Assembly: GCA_963082975.1 (NCBI GenBank)
Contig: OY720344.1
Location: 4,079,580 to 4,143,579 of the forward strand
Source: Labia minor
Taxonomy: Eukaryota > Arthropoda > Insecta > Dermaptera > Spongiphoridae
DNA: 64,000 nucleotides
Reading direction: 5' to 3'
The translations under genes and the position numbers were made by a program. The notes under the pieces were generated by a model, which was not told where the DNA came from, searched no databases, and was given only the letters and a program-made list of their open reading frames with translations. Below are positions 26,101-36,132 of this stretch, in pieces (positions within the stretch are counted from its first letter, which is position 1; every line of letters starts with the position of its first letter).

Positions 26101-28440
26101 CAGTGGCGGCTCGTGACCCAAACAACTGAGTAGGCGACAAAGAATATATATATATATATATATTACGGCAGTTCCACACTATATATATATATATATAACT
26201 TACGAAAAGTAGAAAAAGAAAGAAAAAAGATGTATTTATTTATTTTTGTAAATTAAATTTATTCGTCTATCTTTTAATTTAGAAAATAATTCAATAATTT
26301 GATCTGAGAAGTTATCTTGTTTTGAAATTTGAACTAATAATTCTTTTTCTATTGATAACAAAGAAAGAGAAGACCTTTCCTGCGACATTGAATTTCTTAA
26401 ATAATTTTTTATGCGTTTTAAACATGAGAAATTGCGCTCTATGGAAATACTTGTCATCGGAATCGTGCCTATCAATATGAAAAGTTTATATGCTTCTGCA
26501 AAAATTTCATTGTAATCATTTTCATTAAAAAGTTGTAGAAATTTATCAAATCTTATATTATGAAATTGTGTATCCTCATAAATTACAGTTAGTTCGTTTA
26601 TTAACTTTTGTTTTTCAAATACGTTTTGAAATTGATTGTGTAGAAGGATTACAAGATTTTTAGGAAAGCTTTTACTAAAATCGCTGAATTTCGAAGAATC
26701 ACCTAAAGCAAAGTATGATAACTGTGACATATCCTTAAATCTTATTTCCATTTGAAGAACAATGGTATCAATTATTTCGTAATATAGTGCTTTAATTGTG
26801 GTTGTATCAGATTTAAACCTTTTTGAATTCGAATTATCTAATTTATTTAACGCTCTGTCATAAAATTGGTCGAAAATTATATCCAACCTTAATAGTTTTA
26901 TTCTATTTTCGGCAATTTTTATTTGTTTTTGACAATAAGAAATGTCTAACGATTTCAACTGTAAAATTTTAAATAAGGGATCAGTAACATTATATATTTC
27001 ATTAAATATTACTGTTAAAAATGCAAATTCGAAATTATTGAAAAGATTTAAATAACCTCTAGCACCATTTACAGACTCAGAAGATGATGTAGCATCGTCA
27101 ACTATACATCTAAACACTTCTATTAAATTATTCCATTCAGATTCTACTATATGTACCGTCTTAAATCGTGAAGACCACCTTGTTTCGCACGAACGAGGAA
27201 TACGGTTACCAACTTTTGAATCAAGTACAAATGTTCTTTTTGCAGAATGATTAAAAAATGTAGGAATAGAAGTTAGAGGTGAAAAGAAAATTCTACATTC
27301 TTTAATACATTTTGTAGCATTTTGTAGGACTAAATTTAACCTATGTGCAGAACAATGCGTAAAAAGGGCGTGAGGTACTTCTTGTTTTAATTTCATTTGT
27401 AAGCCATTTAATGACCCTGACATAACACTAGCACCATCGTAACATTGTGCTATTAATTTCTGTTTAAGATTAAATGGTTCCAACAAATTTTTAATTAAAT
27501 TATACAAAGCATTAGCCGATCTATCTTCGCTTACATCATGAAAACCCAAAAACCTTTCTCTTATAACACCTGATTTATCTACAAATCGAATTGAAAGGTC
27601 AAATTGTGATTTTTCTAAAATATCTGTAGTATCATTTGCTATTATAGAGAAGAAAAGAGCTGAAGTAATTTCCGAATTTATATGCCCTTGAACTAAATCA
27701 GATATACAAGAAATTAAATCATTTTGAATAGTTTTTGATAACCCAGTGAAAACGTTTTCTATTTTTTTGATGTGTTCTTTCATTTCTAAATCTCGCTTTA
27801 TTAATACATTAAACACTTCGCGAAAATTGCCAGCATTTACAGAATCTGAACTTTCATTGTGGCTTCTGAAAGCTAATTCTTGTTTCGCCAAAAGAACAGT
27901 TACATCAATTAAATACCCAAGCAAAACTCGATTTTTTCGTACTTCTTCATTAAACATCTGAATTGATAAATGTGTGTATGTGTATTTAATAAATCATTTA
28001 TCGTAGGTGCATTTTTTTCTAATCTTTTTAATGAAACATAACTACACATATGTTGTTTTGATGTTTCATGTTTCTTTAAACCAGCTGACAAATTTTTTAA
28101 ATCAATGAAACCTTCTGAAACCCATGGACTCTTAATGTCTGCAGATAATAATAAACAAGGCCAACAAAATAAAGCAGTTTTGTAAACGCTCCCACATAAC
28201 CATTTTTTCGTTTCGTACCATGAAACATTAAACGATCGAACAAAACTAGTACCTTGCCTTTTATCGTTTGAAAATAACTGAATGTTTGGAAGAGGACGAC
28301 CAAGAGAAATTATTTCTCTCCTTTCCAACTCAGATCGCCTTGAAAAAGGCGTTTCAATTAGATTGCATATTATATCATGCAAAGGATTCATAATAAACGT
28401 AGGAAAAAAATCCACAATATATCAGACACACTTGCTCTAT
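26101..28440 (-). mobile_element. hAT transposon, almost intact
   Basis: The left end begins CAGTGGCGGCTCGTGACCCA, a typical hAT terminal inverted repeat. The body is filled by a long transposase coding region on the minus strand. The matching right end was not found, so that side is probably truncated near 28440 or diverged. The coding region is far better preserved than any other transposon here, which suggests a recent insertion. Confidence 0.75.
26236..28415 (-). CDS. hAT transposase (ZMYM1-like type), split in two frames
   Basis: This is a cut-and-paste transposase of the hAT superfamily. The first 168-residue frame (28415-27909) holds a TTF-type zinc-finger domain (SWYETKKWLCGS, then FCWPCLLL, later KKHETSKQHMCSY). 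The second frame (27957-26236, 573 residues) holds the RNase-H-like core with IIANDTTDILEKS and CYDGASVMSG, both with likely catalytic Asp. It also has CSAHRLNLVL, CETRWSSRF and the C-terminal dimerisation domain (MTSISIERNFSCLKRIKNYL). The frames overlap and differ by two bases at a short CACATACACACA tract near 27970-27985, so repeat slippage is the likely cause. I see no other break, so it was probably active recently. It also resembles host ZMYM1-like proteins, but the adjacent hAT end favours a transposon. Confidence 0.85.
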
Positions 28441-28607
28441 CCCAGAGAAAAGCTCTATACCAGAGGTCGTACACGGCAATTAGGGACTTAGAAAATGTGT
28501 TAAGCGTTCCGGAGGCACCAGAGGCGCTGCTGGCACTAATTCAAATCCGAAAGTTGTTCAGAAAACAACCAACAGATGCCGGACCAGGCTCATTTTTAAA
28601 TTCATGA
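28417..28607 (+). CDS. Orphan protein-like exon fragment
   Basis: Downstream of the hAT coding region, the plus strand reads LALSQRKALYQRSYTAIRDL, then ENVLSVPEAPEALLALIQIR, then KLFRKQPTDAGPGSF, ending in TGA at 28605-28607. The codons are GC-richer than the flanks and the composition is that of a helical soluble protein. A possible acceptor (AATATATCAG) sits at 28416-28425, within the start of this stretch. I do not recognise the protein. It could be an exon of an unknown gene, a captured exon in a transposon, or part of a repeat's first frame. No partner exons were identified. Confidence 0.35.
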
Positions 28608-28869
28608 AATCCATTTGAATCATTTTAAATATTGTGAAGTGTCGTAAACATGTAAACATCTGATTGTCTAACCTAAACAATTTGAAACAATTGTAAATAT
28701 TATATTATCTGACTGATCCAACATCCTCCAATTGCGATCAATATGAATAATAATAAAGTAAGTATAATTAATATAATTTTACTATTATTGATATTGATAA
28801 AGTTATATAACATATGTACATATAAATAAATTTTTGATTTTGCAGTTTTTAGATTGTATTCATAAGAAT
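28608..28869. other. Short AT-rich gap
   Basis: No gene was recognised between the orphan frame and the LINE. An ATG followed by a good donor-like GTAAGT at 28743-28763 was considered as a first exon but not supported. Confidence 0.4.
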
Positions 28870-31437
28870 TGTGTTACAAATTCTCAACCTGGAGAAGAAC
28901 GAGGACTTGTTCTGGTTGCCAACGAGTATTTTTTATCAGGTGGCTTTGTTGTGAATTCCAAAGCTCCCCTTCGTCGATTAGAAAAAAGAACCTTCTTAAT
29001 TGCCCTGCCCAGTTGTAATCGTCCTGGCTGTTCGCCTCGTCGTTAATTAAACTAAACAATTTGTCATAACAGGCCCTAGGCAATCTATCGGATTCAATGT
29101 CTAAAAGTTTACAGAGCCATAGGATGGCTCTTCTCACTACCTCTACAATTAGATTACACCTCTGAAATTCTCTCCTTAACGCGTATCCTGGCGTGGATCT
29201 GTCCAAAAAAAATATCGATTTGAAAAAGCCTGTCTGGATCCTTTCGATAATGTCGTGGTATCGGAGTGCCCATATTTCCACTGTCAAAGGCACGTTTGAA
29301 ATCAACGAAAGCTACATATAATTTCCCTCCACCCATCCTTAGCTTCATTCCTACCAACGAAGACAAAATAAACAGATTGTCTCGACATCCCCTTCCCCTT
29401 CTGAATCCCGTCTGACTTTCCGGGATCTTCTCTCCCTCCGACGCCCACAAGCTCAGTCTCCCCTTTAAAATTTGGGTGAAGATTTTGCTAAGTGCATTAG
29501 TAAGGGCAATCCCCCTGTAATTACTCTCTACATTGTAGTCGCCCTTTTTGTGAATCAATTTTAATATTGACTTCGTCCATGAGGAGGGGACCCTCTCCTC
29601 TTCCATTATCTTATTAAAACATTTCAGCAGAAGGCTCCTCCCCTTCTTCGACATATTCTTAAAATATTCCGAAGGAATACCGTCTATACCTGGGGTTTTA
29701 CCATTAGCACATCTACTTAAGGCTGTGTCAAGTTCCATGAGATCAATATCGTTATCCAAAAAGGGCTCGTCAATGGTCCCAACATCATATGGGATGTCCC
29801 TCGCTATGTCACTGCATCCAAATATCTTATTAAAAAAAAGTCACCCATCGGGTCAAGTCAATTGTGTTGACTCTGTTGGGCTTAAATCTCATCCTGCTTA
29901 TAGTTCTCCAAAAATCCGCGGGAGTACCAGGTTTTGAAAGCCATTTGTACCTCTTTTCATAATAAGTTTTCTTGCACTTAGCTATGTACAATTTAAATTC
30001 CCGTTTGGATTTTAAGTACTTCCCAGCGTGAATGTCTTGGTACCCATTCTTTCTCATTGTCCAATACGACTCCTTTAGTTTCCTTTTCATCCTTAAACAC
30101 CCATTATCAAACCAAGGCTTACTCCTTTTACCGGTCCAACCAGAAGAGTTCGACTCAACCACCGCCGCCCTTCTCACGCATTCAACCACATAGTCACACA
30201 ACTCCTCCCTCGACAACCCCTCCACCCCACACTCATCCAGCAACCCATCCAACCTCTCAACATAAACACCCCCAGCACTCGAGCACCAACGCAGCCCCCC
30301 TCGCCCAAACCGACACCGAACACCACCACCCCCAACATTTGAAGCGGCAGAAGCGCCATCCAGCAAAAGTCTATAGGGGACATGATCCGACCCCAAAATA
30401 TTCCCCACCACGACCGCATCCTTAATCGCCTCGATGTAAGCGGCATGGACCCAACATTGATCTATGACACACTTACCCGAGCCGCTTAAAAATGTATAAT
30501 TCGCTGGGCGATCGCTTGGTGTACGCCCATTCAAAACAATGAACCCCCCTCCTCCATAAATTTCACCAGCTCTCGACCTCTCCTGTTCAACACCGAATCC
30601 ATCGACACACGTGAACCGACCAACTCAGTCCCGAGCACCGCTCCCTCCTAGAGCTGGTTCAAGTCACCAATCCTACCGTTGAAGTCTCCCATCACAATCA
30701 TACAAGGAGTATTAGAGGCCTCAAGCGCAGCAATTGTCTCTCCCAGAAGACCCAAACAAACCCCAATGTCGCCGTCCGGAGGGAAGTAAAACATTTCAAG
30801 AGAGACCCTAGAGCCACCCATCCACAGACTCACGAAGATCCACAAATTGGTCGACTCCACCAGGCAGGCCCTCAAATGCTTACCAACCAACAAAGCGATG
30901 CCTCCACTCGGTCTGCCTCTCGACCTCGCCTTGACAGCATCAGAAAAGAACAAGTCATATCGTCCATCGACCACACCATCCAACACCGGTGCACCAGTCC
31001 ACCATGTCTCACAGAGACCAATGACGTCACACTCCCCCGACCGGAAGTGAGTCTCGTGGAACTCGATCTCTAAGAAATTAGCAAATCCCTGACAGTTCCA
31101 GGTCCAGTTAGAAATAGGCCGAGAAGGATCAACGAATTCCAACCCCGAGCAACGACCGCTACCCATAATCAATTAGTCTCGTCCTCGACTCAATCCGCCG
31201 CATGATTATCGGGCAACATTTATCTAAGGCCCTATGATTAACGTCTCCAAGACCCGCACTCTCACAATTAGCACATCTGACCGCCTTCACCCCCTTGCAG
31301 TCCTTGGCGTCGTGTCCCACCGCGCAGCGTGAACACCTGTCGCAGTTAGTCGATCTATGTCCGAACCCCAAGCATCTGTAGCATTGGACAATGTATACAT
31401 GGTCGCTAATGGGGCAGATATGTAAAAATCTCCACAT
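28870..31437 (-). mobile_element. R1/Jockey-type LINE, 5' and internal deletions
   Basis: This GC-rich non-LTR retrotransposon is read on the minus strand. From right to left it has CCHC zinc knuckles of a gag-like first frame (CYRCLGFGHRSTNCDRCSRC, 31437-31159) and an APE-type endonuclease (WTWNCQGFANFL, CDVIGLCETWW, MIVMGDFNGRIGD, then GSDHVPYRL). A reverse transcriptase follows (GKTPGIDGIPSEYFK, YRGIALTNALSKIF, GFRRGRGCRDN, FVDFKRAFD), then a C-terminal segment (YNWAGQLRRFFFLIDEGELW). The catalytic YADD region is missing: the sequence jumps from FVDFKRAFDSG near 29290 straight to the C-terminal part. Frames shift several times, so it is inactive. Its base composition contrasts sharply with the host DNA. 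Confidence 0.85.
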
Positions 31438-31487
31438 GTGAAATTTGGTGTTAAAACAATACCTTCCTTACTATCGTCGGTCGGTAA
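31415..31487 (-). repeat. Dispersed repeat family A, end fragment
   Basis: ATGTAAAAATCTCCACATGT...TACTATCGTCGGTCGGTAAAA is the terminal part of family A and abuts the 5' end of the LINE. The LINE and this repeat may have inserted into one another. Confidence 0.6.
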
Positions 31488-31957
31488 AAAAGAAGATCCT
31501 TCTGAGTATGGTTCAGAGGAAGATCATTTTTATATATTTTCTAGCCTAAAAGAAGAAAAATTCAAAAAAATTCAGATTTTGAATTTGTAGAGGCAATTTA
31601 AAAAATAATAAATAATAATATAGTTTTCAATGAAAAGATTTTCAAAAAAATAATTCTAGTCTTCTTCATGATAAACTCTTTAAAAGTTTTTAAATTTAAA
31701 AATATACCGCCATTTTAAATAAAATAAATTAATTAAATAACATTTATTTTTTGACATGCATATTTTAAATAATATATATGTATAAATATTAATTTTATAA
31801 ATCATAATTCATTTTCATTTTTTGTTAAAAAATTCAAAAATATTTATTTGAATGATTCTCAATATTTTGAACGCACCCATCATAATTTGAATTTTGTCTG
31901 TTATTTGAATTTTTAAACATTCTCATAAAAATAGTGATTGGTTTTAAAATTTTAAAA

Positions 31958-33180
31958 ATGTCAAAACAAGGTATTTATTTTTTTTTTTAATCATATTACA
32001 GTTTTATAATAAATATCAAAAATTATTTATCAATTTTTTAGGCATTAGACCAGATCTCATTCCATCAGCAATCGACAAAGAGAATAAATCACCATTTGAT
32101 TTAATTAAAACAGGTATTCATATTCAATCCAGAAAATATATATTTTTTCATATAACTAATTTTGATTTTTTTTTATTATATATTAAATAAAATATATTTA
32201 TATGAATGGCAATTTATTTTGATAAAAAAAACTTAACAAATCTTGTATTTTTTTTAACAAAATAAAGTTAAAAATTTTGACTTATAATTAAAGTATAATT
32301 ACCGTCTATATAATTTATTTTTAATGCATTTCGGATGGTTAATTAAATTCTTTTTTTAAAATACAATTAATACTTTTATTTCTAATAATTGGTTTAAATT
32401 TTTTTTCAGATTATTCTCCAAGAATAATAAACCAAAGGTATAGTTTAATTTTTATCTCATTTTATTTTCAATCATTTAACCCTATCATTAAAAAACTTAT
32501 TACACCTATAATGCATTTCCAATAGAATAGTCTTATAAATGATTTTTTTATTTATTTTTTTTTATAAATGCATGTTATAATTATAATATCAAAAAACAAT
32601 AAACTGTTTCAGTTATGACTATTCTTCTGAAGGCAGAAATTATTTATATGAAGAATCAAAAATAATTGCTAGAAGAAAAGAGGAAAAATTAAAGGTGATT
32701 TTACAAGAAGAAAAGAAAGCCCGTGAATTTAAAGCCAAGTCAGTGCCAAAGTGGGTTGGACTACTACCTTATAAAACAGAAGATAAGTTACGTGAAAATA
32801 AACCATCATCCCCATTCAAAGCCCAAAAAATACCTCAATCCTTGCGTATCCCATTTATGCCACAGCATGTGAATAAATTTACTCAGCCAAAATCACCAAA
32901 ATTTGCAACGGAAAGAAGATTAGAAGAACGGGAGGAATTTGAAAATGTAAAACGTCACAGGGAAATGCAATTAGAACAGGCAAAACTGGAGGCTGAAAAG
33001 TTGGAAAAACAATTAAATGAAGAGGAAATTCAAAGAATTAGAAAAAATGCTCAATTTCATGCTAAACCAATGCCAGCTTATAAAGAATTCCATATTAAAA
33101 AATCGGTTAAACCTTTGACTGTTCCAAAAAGCCCCAGTTTATCAACATCAAGTCTTGGACGATCTCCTTATAAAGAATGA
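31958..33180 (+). CDS. TPX2/mei-38-like microtubule protein, left copy
   Basis: The four exons are 31958-31970, 32042-32113, 32410-32437 and 32613-33180, joined in frame to give 226 residues starting MSKQGIRPDLIPSA. The N-terminal half is polar with short SP motifs. A charged coiled-coil segment (residues about 130-185) is rich in Glu, Arg and Lys. The C-terminus contains FHAKPMPAYKEFHIKKSVKP followed by LTVPKSPSL, which resembles the TPX2-type (mei-38-like) C-terminal motif of spindle microtubule proteins. On that basis a role in spindle or microtubule binding is inferred, with moderate certainty. It is tail-to-tail with H2A. The right-arm copy at 50658-51879 encodes the same protein. Confidence 0.75.
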
Positions 33181-34264
33181 ATTGAAGTCTAAAAGAAAAA
33201 AGGGTTATTTTGATTCATTTTTCCAGTGATCTTTTAAAATAAATTAAATGTGTAGGGTATGTATATATATATATATAAATATATAAATATTGAAATATTA
33301 TATCGTTTTTTAAAAAAAAAAAATTGTACAATTGAAATAAAATATAAATAAACAAAAAAGGTAGATAATTTTTCATAATCCTAGTGTTTTTATTTTATTC
33401 TTTTTTATAACATAATTCCCCGTTTAGATGCTATTTAACTGAAAATTTTTCAAAACGATGAGTCTTTTTATAAACCGATTTTCACAATAAACTAAAGAGT
33501 ATAATGAGAAAAAAAAGAAAGCTAATTGGATTAGATTTTTAAGTAATTTTTTTTTTTTTTATAATATAATATAATTTAATGTGATTGAAAATAAATAATT
33601 TGAACGCCTTAAAATTTGATCTGAAGCTGTTATTATAAAATCTATTCTTAGATATTATATTTGGACAAAAAAAGAATAATACCTAGAAATCTATTCCTTA
33701 GCACGAATGGGTATATAAAAAGAGATTATTAAAATTAATTATATTTTTAACAGAAAAACTCCTCTTTATCTTCTCCAATGTCCAATCACATGGATACTAA
33801 TAAACCAACAAGGATTAAAAGATCCCTAAACAATAAATGTTGATCGATTCTAAAAAGATCACAGACCATCCGAAAATATTAATCATTGCTGATAGGAGGA
33901 TTGAATTTTCTTTAAAAAAAACATGTTAAATTTTGTAGAATAGAAAATTTTAACTTGGATCAATAGAAATTTCTGTAAATTATACTCGTATATATAATAT
34001 ATATATATACATATATTATATGATAAATAAAATAGGATATTAGATTTCGAATAATACTTTAATGTATTTTTATTAAATAATAAAATTATAATTAAAATAT
34101 ACATATTGAATTCTAATTAATATCTTATATTTATGTGATCAAGAATATCGAAATAAAATAAAGGCAAAGATTTATTTCGCGAGTGACCCTTTATGTGAAT
34201 AACGGAAAAAGAACAGGAAAATATAAAAAATATCTTGTTTAATCAAAATGTATTTGTTTTGGGT
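33181..34264. other. Convergent intergenic DNA in left arm
   Basis: About 1.1 kb of AT-rich DNA lies between the TPX2-like stop codon and the H2A 3' stem-loop. An ATG frame at 33883-34104 is low-complexity (Tyr/Ile/Asn-rich) and mirrored in the other arm; it is not considered a gene. Confidence 0.6.
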
Positions 34265-34280
34265 GGCCCTGAAAAGGGCC
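34265..34280 (-). terminator. Histone 3' stem-loop of left H2A
   Basis: On the minus strand the sequence is GGCCCTTTTCAGGGCC, a perfect six-pair stem with a TTTC loop, followed by ACCC. It is the binding site of stem-loop binding protein on replication-dependent histone mRNA and lies about 100 bp after the stop codon. Confidence 0.92.
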
Positions 34281-34378
34281 GTTTTAAAACGAAAAATTAA
34301 ACAAAAGAAAGTGAAATGATGAAAGAAAATAAATAAATTTCTAGGAAAAAATGATAGAGAAAAATAAAGTAAGTGTGT

Positions 34379-34774
<396 letters not shown>

Positions 34775-34842
34775 TCAATTTCAATATGTCAATATAAAGA
34801 GAACACACTCGAACGAATGAGAGATTTGTCTAGAAATTTACT

Positions 34843-34876
34843 TTTTATACTCGTTTAAAACTCGCCATCTCATTGG
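34843..34876 (-). promoter_or_regulatory. Left H2A promoter (TATA and CCAAT boxes)
   Basis: On the minus strand CCAAT (34872-34876) is followed by TATAAAA (34843-34849), about 90 bp before the start codon. The order and spacing fit a replication-dependent histone promoter. Confidence 0.7.
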
Positions 34877-35164
34877 TTGTTGAAACGATCAATTCTTATC
34901 ATCTCTTTTAAATTGAAATTTAAATATAATAATCAAATATACTTATATTAGAAATATTATTATTATCATTTAATTAATATAAGTTTTAAAAATATTCTTC
35001 ATAATATTATATTAATTAAAAATGGATAATGAATTTTTAACTCGCAAGGCTATTGGTCACATAGTATCGCCATCTATAAGCTGTTTTCAAATAAATTGAA
35101 ATCTGTTTTCTGGCTTATTTTATTTAAGTGTAAATTTTTATTGATTTATTAAAATTTCACCAAT

Positions 35165-35740
35165 TATTATATTTAAGTCGTGCGTAATCTAATACTTGAA
35201 TTTTTGTGCCATATTGGATTCCGTTCGATTCTTCCACAATTTATACAATCACATATTCCAGTACTAAATTAATAAAATTGTTGAATACGCGTTTCCTTGT
35301 TTTAACCCAGGCCTGGCCAACCCGCGGCCTACCGTGAAAAATTGTGCGGCCCGCTAGTTAACTTTATATTTCTTTTGTAACTTTCATTTCTCGTCTGTAT
35401 ATTCAAAAACATAGACATCACGTTCTTCGCTAACTGATATTAATTTAGAAAATCAACTAATATGTGCAATATTAAACATAAATGTAGATTTAAAAAAGTT
35501 AAGTTAAAAAAAAGAAAAACAAATTTCACATTAGATACGACTCCAAATTTAATTGAAACAATAAAGAATTTATTAAGAAATTACTTATTTTATTTCTTTA
35601 ACATTTCTAAAAGCACGTTTCCCTAAAATGCGGCCCCTGTAGCATTGCTCCTAATCAAAGATCCCCATGGAGTCATTTGGGTTGACCAGGCCTGTTTTAA
35701 CCCATTCAGAATTTCGAAAGTTTCTAATAATTAATATTTT
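35165..35740 (-). mobile_element. LINE-A fragment 5, interrupted by a hAT MITE
   Basis: DNA at 35165-35307 (TTAAGTCGTGCGTAATCTAA, CACATATTCCAGTACTAAAT, CCTTGTTTTAACCCA) matches 37680-37830 of fragment 6. It covers the YADD to GDALSP part of the reverse transcriptase in decayed form. It begins about 70 bp inside the left arm's inner edge. A 387 bp MITE sits within it. Confidence 0.7.
35308..35694. mobile_element. hAT-type MITE with 8-bp target duplication
   Basis: Inverted ends CAGGCCTGGCCAACCCGCGG and GGGTTGACCAGGCCTG are flanked by a perfect 8-bp duplication, TTTTAACC, at 35300-35307 and 35695-35702. The interior is non-coding. The GCGGCC blocks near both ends resemble hAT subterminal motifs. 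It inserted into a LINE-A fragment. Confidence 0.82.
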
Positions 35741-36132
35741 TGCTTATATCATTATAAGTAATTTATTGAAATAAAATATAGATAATAAATTTTTTTCTTT
35801 TTCTATTCTGGGATCAGTGAATAAAATAAATGAACATAGATTTATTATTAAGAATTTTAAAATGCTGGTTTTTTTAAAAACTTTTTTATTCATGTTTATA
35901 TAAAATATTTAAAAATATTATGAGATAATCATAGAATTAAATTAATCAAATATGCTGAGAAGTGAACCTTTTTTTCGATTGTTTATATGTGCCTAAAAGA
36001 AAAATGAAAAGAAAAATATTTATATAGAATAAAATTAATAACAGATAATGTGTTTAAGAAATTTCAGCATATTTTTAACAATAATAAATTTGATTTTAAT
36101 TTATTTTTTTAATGTGTTGACCTTTATTTACT
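35741..36132. other. Intergenic DNA downstream of HPF1
   Basis: AT-rich DNA with no recognised feature. It should hold the HPF1 3' untranslated region and polyadenylation site. Confidence 0.45.

Noticed and set aside
28743-28990. A possible gene starting ATGAATAATAATAAA with a GTAAGT donor, joined to a plus-strand frame at 28845-29040
   Set aside because: The second part is the antisense of the LINE C-terminal region, which reads YNWAGQLRRFFFLIDEGELW on the minus strand.
30057-30425. Pro/Thr/His-rich plus-strand ORF
   Set aside because: It is the antisense shadow of the GC-rich LINE endonuclease region.
33883-34104. Small ORF present in both arms (mirror at 49735-49956)
   Set aside because: Its composition is low-complexity Ile/Tyr/Asn typical of random AT-rich DNA; its presence in both arms only reflects the duplication.
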